DNA of 64,000 nucleotides, from positions 1,488,001 through 1,552,000 of the forward strand of contig JAUTDP010000004.1 in assembly GCA_033439795.1 (NCBI GenBank), in the 5' to 3' direction. Both the position numbers and the translations under genes were made by a program. This document shows, piece after piece, positions 11,872-23,972 of this stretch (position 1 is the stretch's first letter; every line of letters begins with the position of its first letter). This DNA is from Sordaria brevicollis (lineage: Eukaryota; Ascomycota; Sordariomycetes; Sordariales; Sordariaceae). The notes beneath the pieces were generated by a model that was not told the DNA's origin, did no database searches, and saw only the letters and a program-made list of their open reading frames with translations.

Positions 11872-13495
11872 TTATTACCGATAGCGATTAATAGCGGTAA
11901 TTATAAATTCGAAAATAGCGTCCATAACCCGCTCGTAGGATTTTTAATTTATAACGATTTTAATATAGTATACGCTATAAAGACTTTAGAAAAAACGTAG
12001 GAGGACGACGAAATTATAAAGAAATTTATTACTAAAGCGAATAAATCTTCGGATTATAACGCCGTTTCGTTCGAGGATTATAATTAGGCTTATAAATTAT
12101 TTAACGAATATACGAAAATCCTTACGAAGAAAAATAGGGTAATACGCTCCGAAGTTAATAAAATTAATAATAATTAAATTATTATTAGGAAAAATTTCGA
12201 TGATTTAAAGAAGACGATTTTGTAAGAATTATAGAAAAATATTAAAGAGGCGTCGAAAATATAGGCCGGAATTATAAAAGATATTTTTTTTAAGACCGGA
12301 TTTATTTTTTAATATATTATAATTATTACCCCCTCCCCGAAAATATTCTTTATTAATTATAATTATACTTTCTTTATTCGAAATATTATAATCGATATTT
12401 AATATTCGAAGTAAACGAACGAAGAAATTAAAATTTAAATTGAGAAAATATTTCGCGATTTAAAGATTAATACCCTTAATATTATACGAACCGTTACGAG
12501 ATTATTTACAATTAGAAATTATAAAATTATATTCGATAACGCTATATATAAATAATATTAATAATATTAAATTTGGGTTAAAAAAGTCTTTAATGAAAAA
12601 GCGTTTATATTTTTAAATACTATTATATTAATTATTAAAGGGTTCCCTTAAGCGAATATCGTTAAATATATAAAAATAAAGGATATTATTTATAAAATAT
12701 AATAGGCGAATCCGATTGCTTTTATTATTAAAATACGTTTATAGAAGAAAAGAATTAGCGAAAATAGGGGATTTTTTATAATAGAAATTACAATTATAAA
12801 AGTAGCCGAAGTTTTTTATAAAGGATTTTTCCTCTAAAAAGGCGGCGTATATATTTATAAACCGTTTATTTCTTCGGCTAATATTTAATAATATTTTATT
12901 TATTAAGGCGTAGGATATTTAAAAAAATTTTATTATAATATTAACGTTTATAAACGTTATAGTAAAAATAAATATAATAGAAACCGCTTTAGAAAAGCGA
13001 ATTACCCGTTTAATAAGAATAAATCGCTAATCTTTTATACTTTATATAGAAAGTACGGGTATTACGCCTTCGAAAAGAAGGTATACCCTATTTTTAAAAA
13101 AAATTATTACGAAGGTTATTATAAAATACGCCGAAAAATTATATTTATTTACGTATTAAAAGGATTTTAAAAAAAGTATTATATTAAAACCGGCGGCGGT
13201 AAAGGATAATAGGGATATCGATTTCCTTAATACCCCCCTTACCGTTTATATTATTATTATTTATAAGAGGGAATTTAAAAGTAAAAATAAAGGTTATATT
13301 TATAAACGAATTAGCGGGCTTTCTATTAAATTAAAATTAGCGGTTAAAAGCCCGATAAACGTATTTACGAATTTTTAAAATTTAGGTATTCGAAGCGGCG
13401 CCGGTTTAATCGCCGTTATTAAATTAATTATTTAAAAGGAAAAAATTCCCGCTCTTATTCCACTTGCGGGGTTAGAAAATATTCTTTTATAAAAT
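11872..13495 (+). pseudogene. LINE copy C ORF1 (gag-like, zinc knuckle)
   Basis: The ORF1 protein binds element RNA. The frame can be followed from the very 5' end of the element with RIP-type stops only. I place the start near ATA TCG at 11872 because no ATG is present and ATG would become ATA by RIP. A conserved N-terminal block (NPLVGFLIYNDFN) is followed by a K/E-rich helical region. A C-x2-C-x4-H-x5-C-like zinc knuckle lies near 12925-12985, with C and H changed mostly to Y. A second C/H-rich stretch lies near 13040-13090. The frame ends about 13495, just before ORF2. Seen: motif spacing. Inferred: nucleic-acid binding. Confidence 0.7.
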
Positions 13496-16400
13496 AATTA
13501 ATAGTCCGATTAAAAATATTCTATTAGAATATAGGGAAATTGTACGAGAGAAGGAAGTTACTATTCGAATAAGAGGAGATTTATAATATTATAGCGATTT
13601 AAAAGCCGGGTAGGAATTTAAACGAAGATATTTATCGTTTATAGGGTAATAAATATATCGGGGTAAATTATTTAAAAAAAGGGAAGGCGGTTATTTATAT
13701 AAATAAAAAATAGAATTTTAAGGACTTAAATTTTTATATCGGAAAAGATTAGGCCTTTATAATATTTAAAAATTTAAAAGAATTATTAACCGTTTATTCG
13801 ATTTATTCCCTTATTAAAATATATAGAATACCGGAATACAAATAAGGGTTTCCCTTCTTTAAATTCCTCGAGGAAAAACCCCTAGTAAAATATTAAATTA
13901 TAATTATTAAAGACTTTAACCTTTATTATTTTAATTAAAATTTAGAGAATAAAATTAGCCCAAAAATTAAAAAACTCTTTATATAAATATAATAATAGCG
14001 TATATAATTCGTTACCCTTAGAAGGGAATTAATTTATATAAATAATATAATACGGGAAGAGAAAAATAGGATAATCGATTACGTATAAATAATATTAAAA
14101 ATCGAAACCGAATATTAAGGGGCGTAATAGTACGAATAAACCGATTCGGATTATTATCCTTAAGAAATTTAAGTTTATATTAGAAAAAAGGTTAAGAAAA
14201 TGGAAATAAAAGAAAATTATAGTTAGAATTTAATAAATATGGAAAAAGTACGAAAGGCAGCGTTATAACGGATTTCGGTCTTAGCGAAGATCGATATGAA
14301 AAAGGAATTAGAATTTATATTTAATAAATTTAATAGAGAATTTATAAATATAATAGAGGAATTTGTCCTGTATTAAAAGAAAAATCGAAGGAAAAAAGTA
14401 AAATAATAAACGCTAAAATATAAAATAACAACGAAAAATACGAAATAAAAGTAATAAAAATAATATAGGGAAAGGATATTTTCAAATTGGGTAAAGTTCG
14501 TAGAAATATTAATAAAAAAAAGAAGGATTAACGCGAAAATTTAATAAATAATATAATAAAAAGGCGTTAAAAAGGCGTTAAAGAATTTAAATAAATTTTA
14601 AACCTTCGAAAGATAAACCCGTACCCGAAATTATTTATTAATAAACCTGCCTAAATTCCTAATTTTTAAATAATACGAAGGAATAAAAAAAATCGAAGAT
14701 TATAATAATAAAACGAATATTCTCGCTGAGCGTTTCTTCCCGAAGGTAAACGTTTTTATAAATTATTTATTTAATTAGACCCTTCCCCTAAATATTAGCG
14801 ATTTATTACTTATTAACGAATTAATTACCGAAGAAAATATTTAAGAGGTTTTATTTCGGATAATTCTAAATAAAGTACCGGGCGTTAATTAATATTCGAA
14901 TAAATTTTTAAAAATTTGTAAAGAATTATTCCGAAAAATTATAACCGTTTTTACGGCTACGAATTTTCGTTTTAAGTATTTTTTATAATGGTTTAAAAAT
15001 ATAAAAGTAATCGTTCTTAAAAAATTAAGAAAAACCGCCGTATAATAAAAATTAGTCAGCGTATAGAGGCTAATTTTATTATTAAATAACGTTAAAAAAA
15101 TTTTCGAAGCGTTTATTATTAAGAAGTTTATTTAAGCCGTAAAAGAATTTAACCTTTTACTAAAGGGTTAAATAGGTAATTGAATAAATTATTCGACTAA
15201 ATTTATTATTTATATTATTATAAATATTATATATATAGTTTAAAAATTCGGAGCCGTTACGTCGCTAATACTCCTTAATTTTAAAGGCGTATTCGATAGA
15301 ATTAATTATAAATAATTATTATATATTTTATAAGAAATACGATTTTTATAATAGATTTTCGAATAGGTAATAAATTTCGTTAATAGACGAAGAGGTTCCT
15401 TCTTTTTTGACGACGAAATATCCGTTCTTTATATTATAGAAGTTAAAGTACTTTAAGGTTCCCCCTTCTCTTTAATTCTTTTTATCTTTTTTATTATTTT
15501 ATTATATTATAAATTAATTATAATTAAAAATATAATTATAATCGGCTTCGCCGATAATATTAATATTATTACTATAGCGAAAATTACCGAAGAGAATTAT
15601 AAAATATTTTAAATAATATAGGAAATTTACTCCGAATAAATAGGGGAGAGAAATATAGAATTCGAAGCGAATAAAATAGAATTAATATATTTTATACGGA
15701 CGAGGGTATTAAAAACGGAGACTTTTTAATTTAAAAATATTATATTTTAATCGACGGAATCGATAAAATTCTTAAACGTTTAATTAGACTATAAATTTAA
15801 TTATCGAACTTACGTAGAAGTTATTAAGAAGAAAATAAAAATTTAAATAAATATACTAATTTAATTAATTATAAAGATTTAAGGTTATTCCTTTATTCGT
15901 ACGAAGGAAATTTATATTAAATATATTCGAAGTGCGATTATATATAGAGCTTTAATTTTCTACTAATTAATAAAAATATATAATAAACCCCGAAGGATAA
16001 TAATCGGATTGGCTAAATATTAAATTAAATATTTAAAAATCGTCGCTAAAGCGTATAAAATTATACTAATACGGAACTTTAAAATAGAAATTTTTTACCT
16101 ATTATTCGATTTCTATTTTAATAAACGGGTAAAGGTTTTCGAAAAGAAATTCGCCTATACGGATTAGGCTAAATTCGTCCGAAGAATAATAATTTAAATA
16201 ATTAATTATATTTAAATAAAATGAATAAGAGGTTAATTATTTATTAATAAATTAGAAAGTAATACCGTTAAAATTAAATAGGCGGAGGAATAAATATTAA
16301 TAAAGAAATTTATAGCGATTATAGCGGAACCGCCTCTGGTAATAAGTATATCCGCTTAATTATTATAACTACTAAAATTTTTAACCTTTAATCGAAAAAT

Positions 16401-16965
16401 ATAATTAAAAAACGCTATAAAGAGAAAATAAATATTATATTATAATTATTAATTAATAATAGCGGTAGCTAAATTAAATCGGCGATATAAATTTACAATT
16501 ATTAATTTCGATCCGAAATTTAGCGATATTATAATAAAACGGTATATAATTAGTTAGAAAAAGAAGAAGCGGAAGAAAATTTAACCTTTAGAAGATAATA
16601 AAGATTATTATTTATTAATAAAAGCGAAAAATTCCCTCCTCGTTTAAATAAGAATAGAAATAATCGGTTTTAGGGTTTTCCTTTTTTAAAGGAGAATCCC
16701 CAACGTTAATACCCTTATTTATTTGTATAGATTAAAACGAGAAACGTTCTATTATATTACGTTCGAATATTTTTAGATAGTAAATACGTAATTCGTAATA
16801 ATTAATTAACTGTAAACGTAGGAATAATTTTAAATTTATTTAAATAATAGAATTAAGGCCGAAAGAATTTTATTATAAATACTTCGATTAAAACGATTAA
16901 ATAAATACTATTTAATAATTGAATTAAAAGAAGAGTAGCAAAACGAATTCGTTTACTATTTTTAA
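13496..16965 (+). pseudogene. LINE copy C ORF2 (endonuclease-reverse transcriptase)
   Basis: The endonuclease domain opens with a QNVGKLYERR-like segment and an AIQEPG motif (about 13510-13620). The catalytic GDFN box at 13909-13920 now reads KDFN and is followed by an HHPNW-like stretch. The reverse transcriptase includes a DFKGVFD motif near 15270 and its catalytic box at 15547-15558, now FADN. After the palm comes the AYK-type block near 16050. A C-terminal C-x-C, RET, H, C motif lies at about 16725-16770. I see no room for a complete RNase H domain between the reverse transcriptase and this motif. The protein nicked target DNA and copied the RNA there. Confidence 0.8.
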
Positions 16966-18555
16966 TTTTTTTCTCTTCCTTTTCTTTTATTTTTATTTAT
17001 TAATATATTAGAACGAAGATAAAGGAGGATTTCTATTTAACTGAAAATTTATTAAGCTATAAAAGTAACGACCTATTTAATTATTATTTCTTCTTACGAT
17101 TAATTAAAGCTTTTAATATTTTATTATTATCGGCGAATAAACGGTTCTATTTATCGAATTAACGAATATATTAACGTATAATATTAATTATAAATTAATA
17201 TTAAGTAAATTAATTATTATTAATAAGAATAAGACCGGTAAAACGAATAGCCGGCGAATTAATCTTTATTAGGGAATTATTACGGGAAGGTATACGAATA
17301 CTATTATTATTCGGGGGAATTCTATTGCTATTATTATAAAGTAAATTATTATTACCGTTATAGGGTAAATTATTATTATTATTATAAGGGATATTATTTA
17401 AAGGAATACGACTATTAATTAAATTATCCTTATTAAAAAGGAGGAATTCGCAATAGCCTTTTTGGAGGTAATTATTAACCGATTATTTTCTATAGCGAAT
17501 AAATTGCTTTAGGGTATTAATAAAGCCGTCGTTAATAAAGCGAGGGCGAATCGCGCCGGTGAATTCTTTAACGATAATACGGAAGTGGATAAAATAATCG
17601 TAGAATTCGTTATTAATTGGGTTTTTATTAATAAGCTTCTTTTAAAAGGTATTATAAAAATCGTAAAAGCCGCGAAATATATCGATTATATAATGCGAAA
17701 TTGTTAAAATATATTAAATAATTTAATTGAATTTATTTAAGAACGAATTAGAATAAGAAATATTAATAATATAGAAAATAATAATTTATTTGGGTAATTA
17801 GGGATATAGTAAATCGATTTAGCGATAATTTTTATATAAATATTATAATTTAGGACGGTTAGGAAGGCGAAAAGGGCTTTAATTAATTAGAGGGTATAGG
17901 CGAAATATAAAGGAATATAAATATAGTTTCGGGGAAATTAATATAAGGATAGAATATAGTGGAGGGAAAATTTACCCTTTCTCTAATATATAAAAGAATT
18001 TATTATTAATAAAGCGTTTAATAATATATTCGAAATTAATTTTAATATTAGTATTAACCGTATTAAATATAGGGGTCGGCGAAGGAGGGTAGGGGGGAAA
18101 CGAATTTTCGCCCTTATTTTCGTCGGAAATTTCTATTATTTTACAAAGCGCCTTAATACGTTTTTAACGGGGAATAATTATTTTAAATTGATTATTATTA
18201 TTATTAAAAGAAGGAAAAGCTTAAAAAAGCCTAAAGGATAAGGGGTTTTTATATTTAAAGGAGGGAAATCTTTATATTAATATAAATTATAATAGAAATA
18301 TAACTATTATAAAGGGAAGAAGAAAATAGAAGGAATAAAGGAAAATTTAACGGTTAGGAGGTTTAATAACGGTTAAAAAGGTAAACGGGCGGGGGAATAA
18401 AAAGCGGAAAGCGGTAATAAATAAGGGGATGGAATAGCGGATTAGGAAAGCGGAACGGTTTAATATTCTTACGTAACGGTAAATAAAAAGGATAAAACGG
18501 ATATTAATCGCGTTAGCGGTAAATATGTATTATAATTATAGAACGTTGAAGAAGC

Positions 18556-18575
18556 GGCGCGGATAGGTCCGCGCC
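18556..18575 (+). other. 3' hairpin of LINE copy C (8-bp stem, TAGG loop)
   Basis: The arms GGCGCGGA and TCCGCGCC pair perfectly around TAGG, about 130 bases from the 3' end. It contains no CpA or TpG, so RIP has little effect on it. It is present at the same place in other copies: 21091-21110 (D), 27348-27367 (F), 46368-46387 (G), 54940-54959 (J) and 57005-57024 (K). Confidence 0.75.
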
Positions 18576-18602
18576 GGGAAATGTAGCCGGGGTTTTTATC
18601 TA

Positions 18603-18617
18603 AGGCGTTTAACGCCT
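18603..18617 (+). other. Second 3' palindrome of LINE copy C
   Basis: AGGCGTT and AACGCCT form a near-perfect palindrome around a single T. It sits between a CCGGGG-rich direct repeat and the 3' terminal block. Its position is conserved across copies, with single changes. Confidence 0.6.
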
Positions 18618-18718
18618 ACGGTTTTATCCTACGGGGAATCGGAAATAGACCCTATATTATATTGGCGCTATAAATTTAGCTAGGGAATAAGAATCTTATT
18701 TACTTACCCTTTAATATT

Positions 18719-19346
18719 CGGTTTTAATTTTTAATATTATTTATATATAATTAATTATTCTATTTCTTTTTTCTTATATTATATTATTTATACGGGTCGG
18801 CTCCCCTTTAAGAATAATAAATTATATACGCTATTATTATATTTATATAAAGAGTTTTTTAATTTTCGGGCTAATTTTATTCTTTAAATCCTAATTAGGA
18901 TAATAGAAGTTAAAATCCCCAACGGTTATAATTTAATATTTTACCGGGGGTTTTTCTTCGAAGAATTCGAAGAGGGGAAACCTTTATTTATATTTTAATA
19001 TTCTATATATTTAAATAGGGGAATAAATTGAATAAACGGTTAATAATTCTTTTAAATTCTTAAACGTTATAAAGGTTTAATTTTTTCCGATATAGAAATC
19101 TAAATTTCTAAAATTCTATTTTTTATTTACGTAAATAACCGCCCTCCTTTTTTCTAAATAATTTACCCTAATATATTTACCGCCCCGTAGATAATAAATA
19201 TCCTCGTTTAAATTCTTACCCAATTCTTAAATTATCATAATATTATAAATTTCCTCCTATTTAAATAATAATTTCCCTTTTTTTATATAATTTCCCTATA
19301 TTTTAATAGAGTATATTTAATTAAATTATTAATTATTTTATAAAAA
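18719..19346 (-). pseudogene. LINE copy E ORF2, endonuclease domain
   Basis: This is the start of ORF2 on the minus strand, continuing from ORF1 to its right and cut on its left by copy C. The catalytic box GDFN is intact at 18908-18919 (GGG GAT TTT AAC on the minus strand), followed by a YYP stretch. The AIQEPG-equivalent region lies near 19210. Stops are of RIP type. In the intact element this domain nicks target DNA to prime reverse transcription. Confidence 0.75.
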
Positions 19347-20962
19347 AATATCTTTTAACCCCGCGGGTAGAATAGGAGTAGGAATTTTTTCTTTTTAAGT
19401 AATTAGTTTAATAGCGGCGATAAAGTCGGCGCTATTTCGAGTACTTAAATTTTAAGAATTTATAAATATATTTATTAGGTTTTTAACCGTTAATTTCAAT
19501 TTAATAAAAGGCCCGTTAATTTATTTACGGGTATAACCTTTATTTTTATTTTGAAATTCCCTTTTACGAATAGTAATAATACGGGTAGTAAGGAAAGCGT
19601 TAAAGAAATTAATATCCTTATCGTCCTTTACCGCCGCCGGCTTTAATATAATACTTCTTTTAAAATTTTTTTAGTATATAAAAAAGCGTAGCCTTTCGGC
19701 GTACGCTACAATAACTTTCGTAATAATTTTCTTAAAAAGGGGGTATATTTTCTTTTCGAAAATGTAATATTTATACTTTTTATATAGAATATAAAAAATT
19801 AATAATTTATCTTCGTTAAACGGATAATTCGCTTCTTTAAAGCGGTCTTTATTATATTTATCTTTATTATAGCATTTATAAACATTAGTATTATAATAAA
19901 ATTTCTTTAAATATTTTACGCTTTAATAAATAAAATATTATTAAATATTAGCCAAAGAGGTAAACGGTTTATAAATATACGTACCGCCCTCTTAAAGGAA
20001 GAATCTTTTATAAAAAGCTTCGGTTACCTTTATAATTATAATTTCTATTATAAAAAGTTTTTTATTTTCGCTAATTCTCTTTTTTTATAGGCGTATTTTA
20101 ATAATAAATGTATTTAAATTCGTTTATTATATTTTATAAATAATATTTTCTATCCTTATAAATTCGGCGATATTCGTTTAAAGGAACCCTTTAATAATTA
20201 ACGTAATAATATTTAAAGATATAAACGCCTTTTCGCTAAAAATTTTCTTATTTTAAATTTAATATTATTAATATTATTTATATATAGCGTTATCGAATAT
20301 AATTCTATAATTTCCGGTCGTAAGCAATTTCGTAGCGGTTTGTACGATATTAAAAATATTAATCTTCAAATTACGAAGTATTTTCTTAATTTAAATTTTA
20401 ATTTTTTTATTCGTCCGTTTCGAATATTAAATATCGATTATAATACTTCGAATAAGGAGAGTACGGGTATAATTAACGGGGAGTATTTTCGGAGGGCGGG
20501 GTTAATAATTATAATATATTAAAAAATAAATCCGGTTTTAGCAAAAACGTTCTTTATAATTCCGGTTTATATTTTTAACGCCTTTTTAATATTCTTTTAT
20601 AATTCTTATAAAATCGTTTTCTTTAAATCGTTAAACTTTTTCTTAATAATAATTTAATTATTATTAATTTTATTAATTTTAAAGCGTATTACTTTATTTT
20701 TCTTTATAAAGATTTTCGTATATTCGTTAAATAATCTATAAATTTAATTATAATCTTCGAACGAGACGGCGTTATAATTTAAAAATTTATTCGCTTTAGT
20801 GATAAATTTTTTTATAATTTCGTTATCTTCCTATATTTTTTCCGAAGTCTTTGCGGTATATATTATATTAAAGTCGTTATATATTAAAAATCCTACGAAC
20901 GGGTTATAAACGCTATTTTCGAATTTACGGTCGCCGTTATTAATTACTATCGGCAAAAATAA
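19347..20962 (-). pseudogene. LINE copy E ORF1
   Basis: The gag-like ORF1 reads from 20962 leftward. It includes the NPFVGFLIYND-type N-terminal block near 20900, the coiled, charged middle and the zinc-knuckle region near 19880-19920. The first 147 bases of the element, including the likely start, are separated from it by copy D and lie at 23973-24120. An open frame on the opposite strand at 20340-20522 is only the shadow of this gene. Confidence 0.7.
20949..20962. repeat. TSD of LINE copy D (ATCGGCAAAAATAA)
   Basis: A 14-bp duplication has its mate at 23973-23986. The two copies flank D exactly and rejoin copy E in frame near the start of ORF1. Confidence 0.9.
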
Positions 20963-23900
20963 GTAAGTAAGATTCTTATTCCCTAGCTAAATCTATAGCG
21001 CCAATATGGCATGGGGTCCATCTCCGATTCCCCGTAGGATGAAACCGTAGGCGTTAAGCGCCCCGGATAAAAACCCCGGCTATATTTCTCGGCGCGGACC
21101 TATCCGCGCCGCTTCTTCGGCGTTCTACGATTGCGGTATATACCCACCGCTAACGCGATTAATATCCGTCTTATCCCTTTTATTTACCGTTATATTAAAA
21201 TATTAAACCGCTTTACTTTCTTAATCCGCCGTCCTATCCCTTATTTATTATTACTTTCCGCTTTTTATTCTTCCGTTTATTTACTTTTTTAATTACTATT
21301 AAATTTTTTAATTGTTAAACTTTCTTTTATTTTTTTTATCCTTTTTTTCCCTTTATTACGGTTATATTTTTATTATAATTTATATTAGCGTTAGGACTTC
21401 TTTCCCCTAAATATAAAAACCCTTTATCTTTCCGGGTCTTTTTAGGCTTTTTTTTCTTTTAATAATAATAATCGATTCGAAATAGCTACCTTCCGTTAAA
21501 AATACGCCGAGGCGCTCCGTAAAATAATAAAGACTTTTAACGAGGATAAGGGCGAAAATTCGTTTCCCTTTCATTTTCCTTCGTTAACTTTTATATTTAA
21601 TATAATTAATATTAGTATTAAAATTAACTTTAAGCGTATTATTAAATGCTTTATTAATAATAAATTCTTTTATATATTAAAAAAAAGGTAAATCTTCCTT
21701 CCGTTATATTTTATCTTTACGTTAATTTCTCCGAAATTATATTTATATTCCCTTATATTTCGCTTATACTTTTTAATTAGTTAAGGCCCTTCTTTTCTTT
21801 TTAATTATTTTAGGTTATAATATTTATATAAAGGCCGTCGTTAAATCGATTTACTATATTTTTAATTACCCGAATAAATTATTATTTTCTATATTATTAA
21901 TATCTCTTACTTTAATTTATTTTTAAATAAATTTAATTAAGTTATTTAATATACTTTAATAGTTTTATATTATATAATCGATATACTTCGCGGTTTTTAT
22001 AATCTTTGTAATACCTTTTAAAAAAAGGTTATTAATAAAGACCCGATTAGTAATAAATTCTACGACTATTTTATCTACTTCTATATCGTTATTAAGGAAT
22101 TTACCAGCGCGATTCGCCCTCGTTTTATTAACGATAATTTTACCGGCACCCTTAAATAATTTATTCGTTATAGAAAATAGTCGGTTAATAATTATTTTTA
22201 AAAAAGCTATTACGAATTCTTCTTTTCTAATAAGGATAATTTAATCGGCGGTTATATTCTTTTAAGTGATATCCCCTATAATAATAGTAATAATTTGCCT
22301 CGTAGCGGTAGTAGTAGTTTATTTCGTAATAATAGCGGTGGAATTCCCCTAAGTAGTAGCGGTATTCGTATACCTTCCTATAATAGTTCCCCGATAGAGA
22401 TTAATTCGCTAATTATTCGTCCCCCCGGTTCTATTCCTATTAATAGTAATTAGTTCATTTAGTATTAATTTATAATTAATATTATACGTTAATATATTTA
22501 TTAATTCAACGAATAAAACCGTTTATTCGCCGATAATAATAAAATATTAAAGGTTTTAGTTAATTATAAGAAGAAATAATAATTAAATAAATCGTTACTT
22601 TTGTAGCCTAATAAATTCTTAATTAAATAAAAATCCTCCTCCGTCTTCGTTTTAATATATTAATAAATAAAAGTAAAAGAAAAGGAAGAAAAGAAAATTA
22701 GGAATAGCGAGCGAATTCGTTTTACTACTCCTTTTTTAATTTAATTACTAAGCGGTATTTATTTAATCGTCCTAATTAAAATATTTATAATAGGATCTTT
22801 TCGGCTTTAATTCTATCGTTTAAGTAAATTTAAAATTATTCTTATATTTACGGTTAATTAATTATTATAAATTACGTATTTACTATCCGGAAATATTCGA
22901 ACGTAATATAATAAAACGTTTCTCGTTTTAATTTATACGAATAAATAGGGGTATTAAAATTGGGGATTTTTTTTTAAAAAAAGAAAGCCCTAAGGCTAAT
23001 TATTTCCGTTTTCGTTTAAACGAGGAAGGAATTTTTCGTTTTCGTTAATAAATAATAATCCTTATCGTTTTTTAAAGGTTAGATTCTCTTCCGCTTCTTC
23101 TTTTTTTAACCGATTATATATTATTTTATTATAATATTATTAAATTTCGGGTCGAGGTTAATAATTGTAAATTTATACCGTTAATTTAATTTAGTTATTA
23201 TTACCGCTAATTAATAATTATAGTATAATATTTACTTTCTCCTTATAGTATTCTTTAATTATATTTTTTAATTGAGGGTTAAAGGTTTTAATAGTTATAA
23301 TAATTAAACGGGTATATCTATTATCGGGGGCGGTCTTATTATAATCGTTATAAATTTCTCCGTCGGTATTTATTCCTCCGCTTATTTAATTTTAGCGGTA
23401 CTGCTTTCCGGTCTATTAATAAATAATTAATTTTTTATTCGCTTTATTTAAATATAATTAATTATTTAAATTATTATTCTTTGGACGAACCTAATTTAAT
23501 CCGTACGGGCGAATTTCTCTTCGAAAACCCTTACCCGTTTATTAAAATAGAAGTCGAATAGCGGGTAAAAAATTTCCGTTTTAAAGTTCCGTACCGACGT
23601 AACTTTATACGCCCCGGCGACGATTTTTAAATATTTAATCTAATATTTAGCCAATCCAATTATTATCCTTCGGGGTTTATTATATATTTCTATTAATTAG
23701 TAGAAAGTTAAAGTTCTATATATAATCGCGCTTCGAATATATTTAGTATAAATTTCCCTCGTACGAACGAAAGAATAACCTTAAATTTTTATAGTTAATT
23801 GGGTTAATATATTCGTTTGAATTTTTATTTTCTTCTTAATAGCCTCCGCGTGGGCTCGATAATTGAATTTGCGGTCCAACTAGACGTTTAGGAATCTTAT

Positions 23901-23972
23901 CGATTCCGTCGGTCGAAGTGTAACATCCCCGAGTTGGAGAGTCTCCGTTCTTGGTGCCCTCGTCCGCGTGAA
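20963..23972 (-). mobile_element. LINE copy D, 5'-truncated (3010 bp)
   Basis: This minus-strand copy begins (3' end) with GTAAGTAAGATTCTTATTCC at about 20963 and stops at 23972 in the reverse transcriptase region, equivalent to copy C position 15694. The 5' truncation is typical of incomplete target-primed reverse transcription. It is inserted into ORF1 of copy E in the same orientation. Both its ends keep more CpA and TpG sites than its middle: AATATGGCATGGGGTCCAT near 21006, and GGTCCAACTAG and GAAGTGTAACATCC near the 5' end. Confidence 0.9.
22702..23972 (-). pseudogene. LINE copy D ORF2, C-terminal part
   Basis: This is ORF2 from downstream of the reverse transcriptase catalytic box to the C-terminus. 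It lacks the endonuclease and FADD box through truncation. The first 120 codons at the right end are lightly mutated and give the cleanest view of this protein region in the window. The C-x-C...RET...H...C motif region lies near 22890-22950. Confidence 0.7.

Larger units (their letters stand above)
11733..18706 (+). mobile_element. LINE copy C, full length (6974 bp), uninterrupted
   Basis: This is the best reference copy of the family in the window. It starts with AAACTGCTTTGGAACCGG, the same 5' terminus as copies F, G, H and K, and ends in a short TTAC/CTTA tail. ORF1 and ORF2 lie on the plus strand, followed by a 1.7 kb 3' region. It is inserted in opposite orientation into ORF2 of copy E with a 12-bp TSD. 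Target-primed reverse transcription, a tail instead of LTRs and TSDs of 12-15 bp are all typical of non-LTR elements. Family assignment to the Tad clade rests on the ORF2 C-terminal motif and the two-ORF layout. Confidence 0.92.
16966..18706 (+). other. Long 3' region of the LINE (copy C)
   Basis: After the predicted end of ORF2 there is a further 1.7 kb that is conserved in every copy, including the truncated ones. Much of it can be read in one plus frame at about 17430-17710 with only RIP-type stops, giving a helix-prone, charged stretch with no family I recognise. Another open stretch lies near 18020-18230. It ends in conserved stem-loops and the TTAC tail. It could be a long untranslated region, a lost third ORF, or DNA captured by the family. 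Confidence 0.55.

Noticed and set aside
20340..20522. 60-codon plus-strand open frame starting with TTG
   Set aside because: It lies antisense within ORF1 of LINE copy E. Its openness is chance in RIP-mutated DNA.
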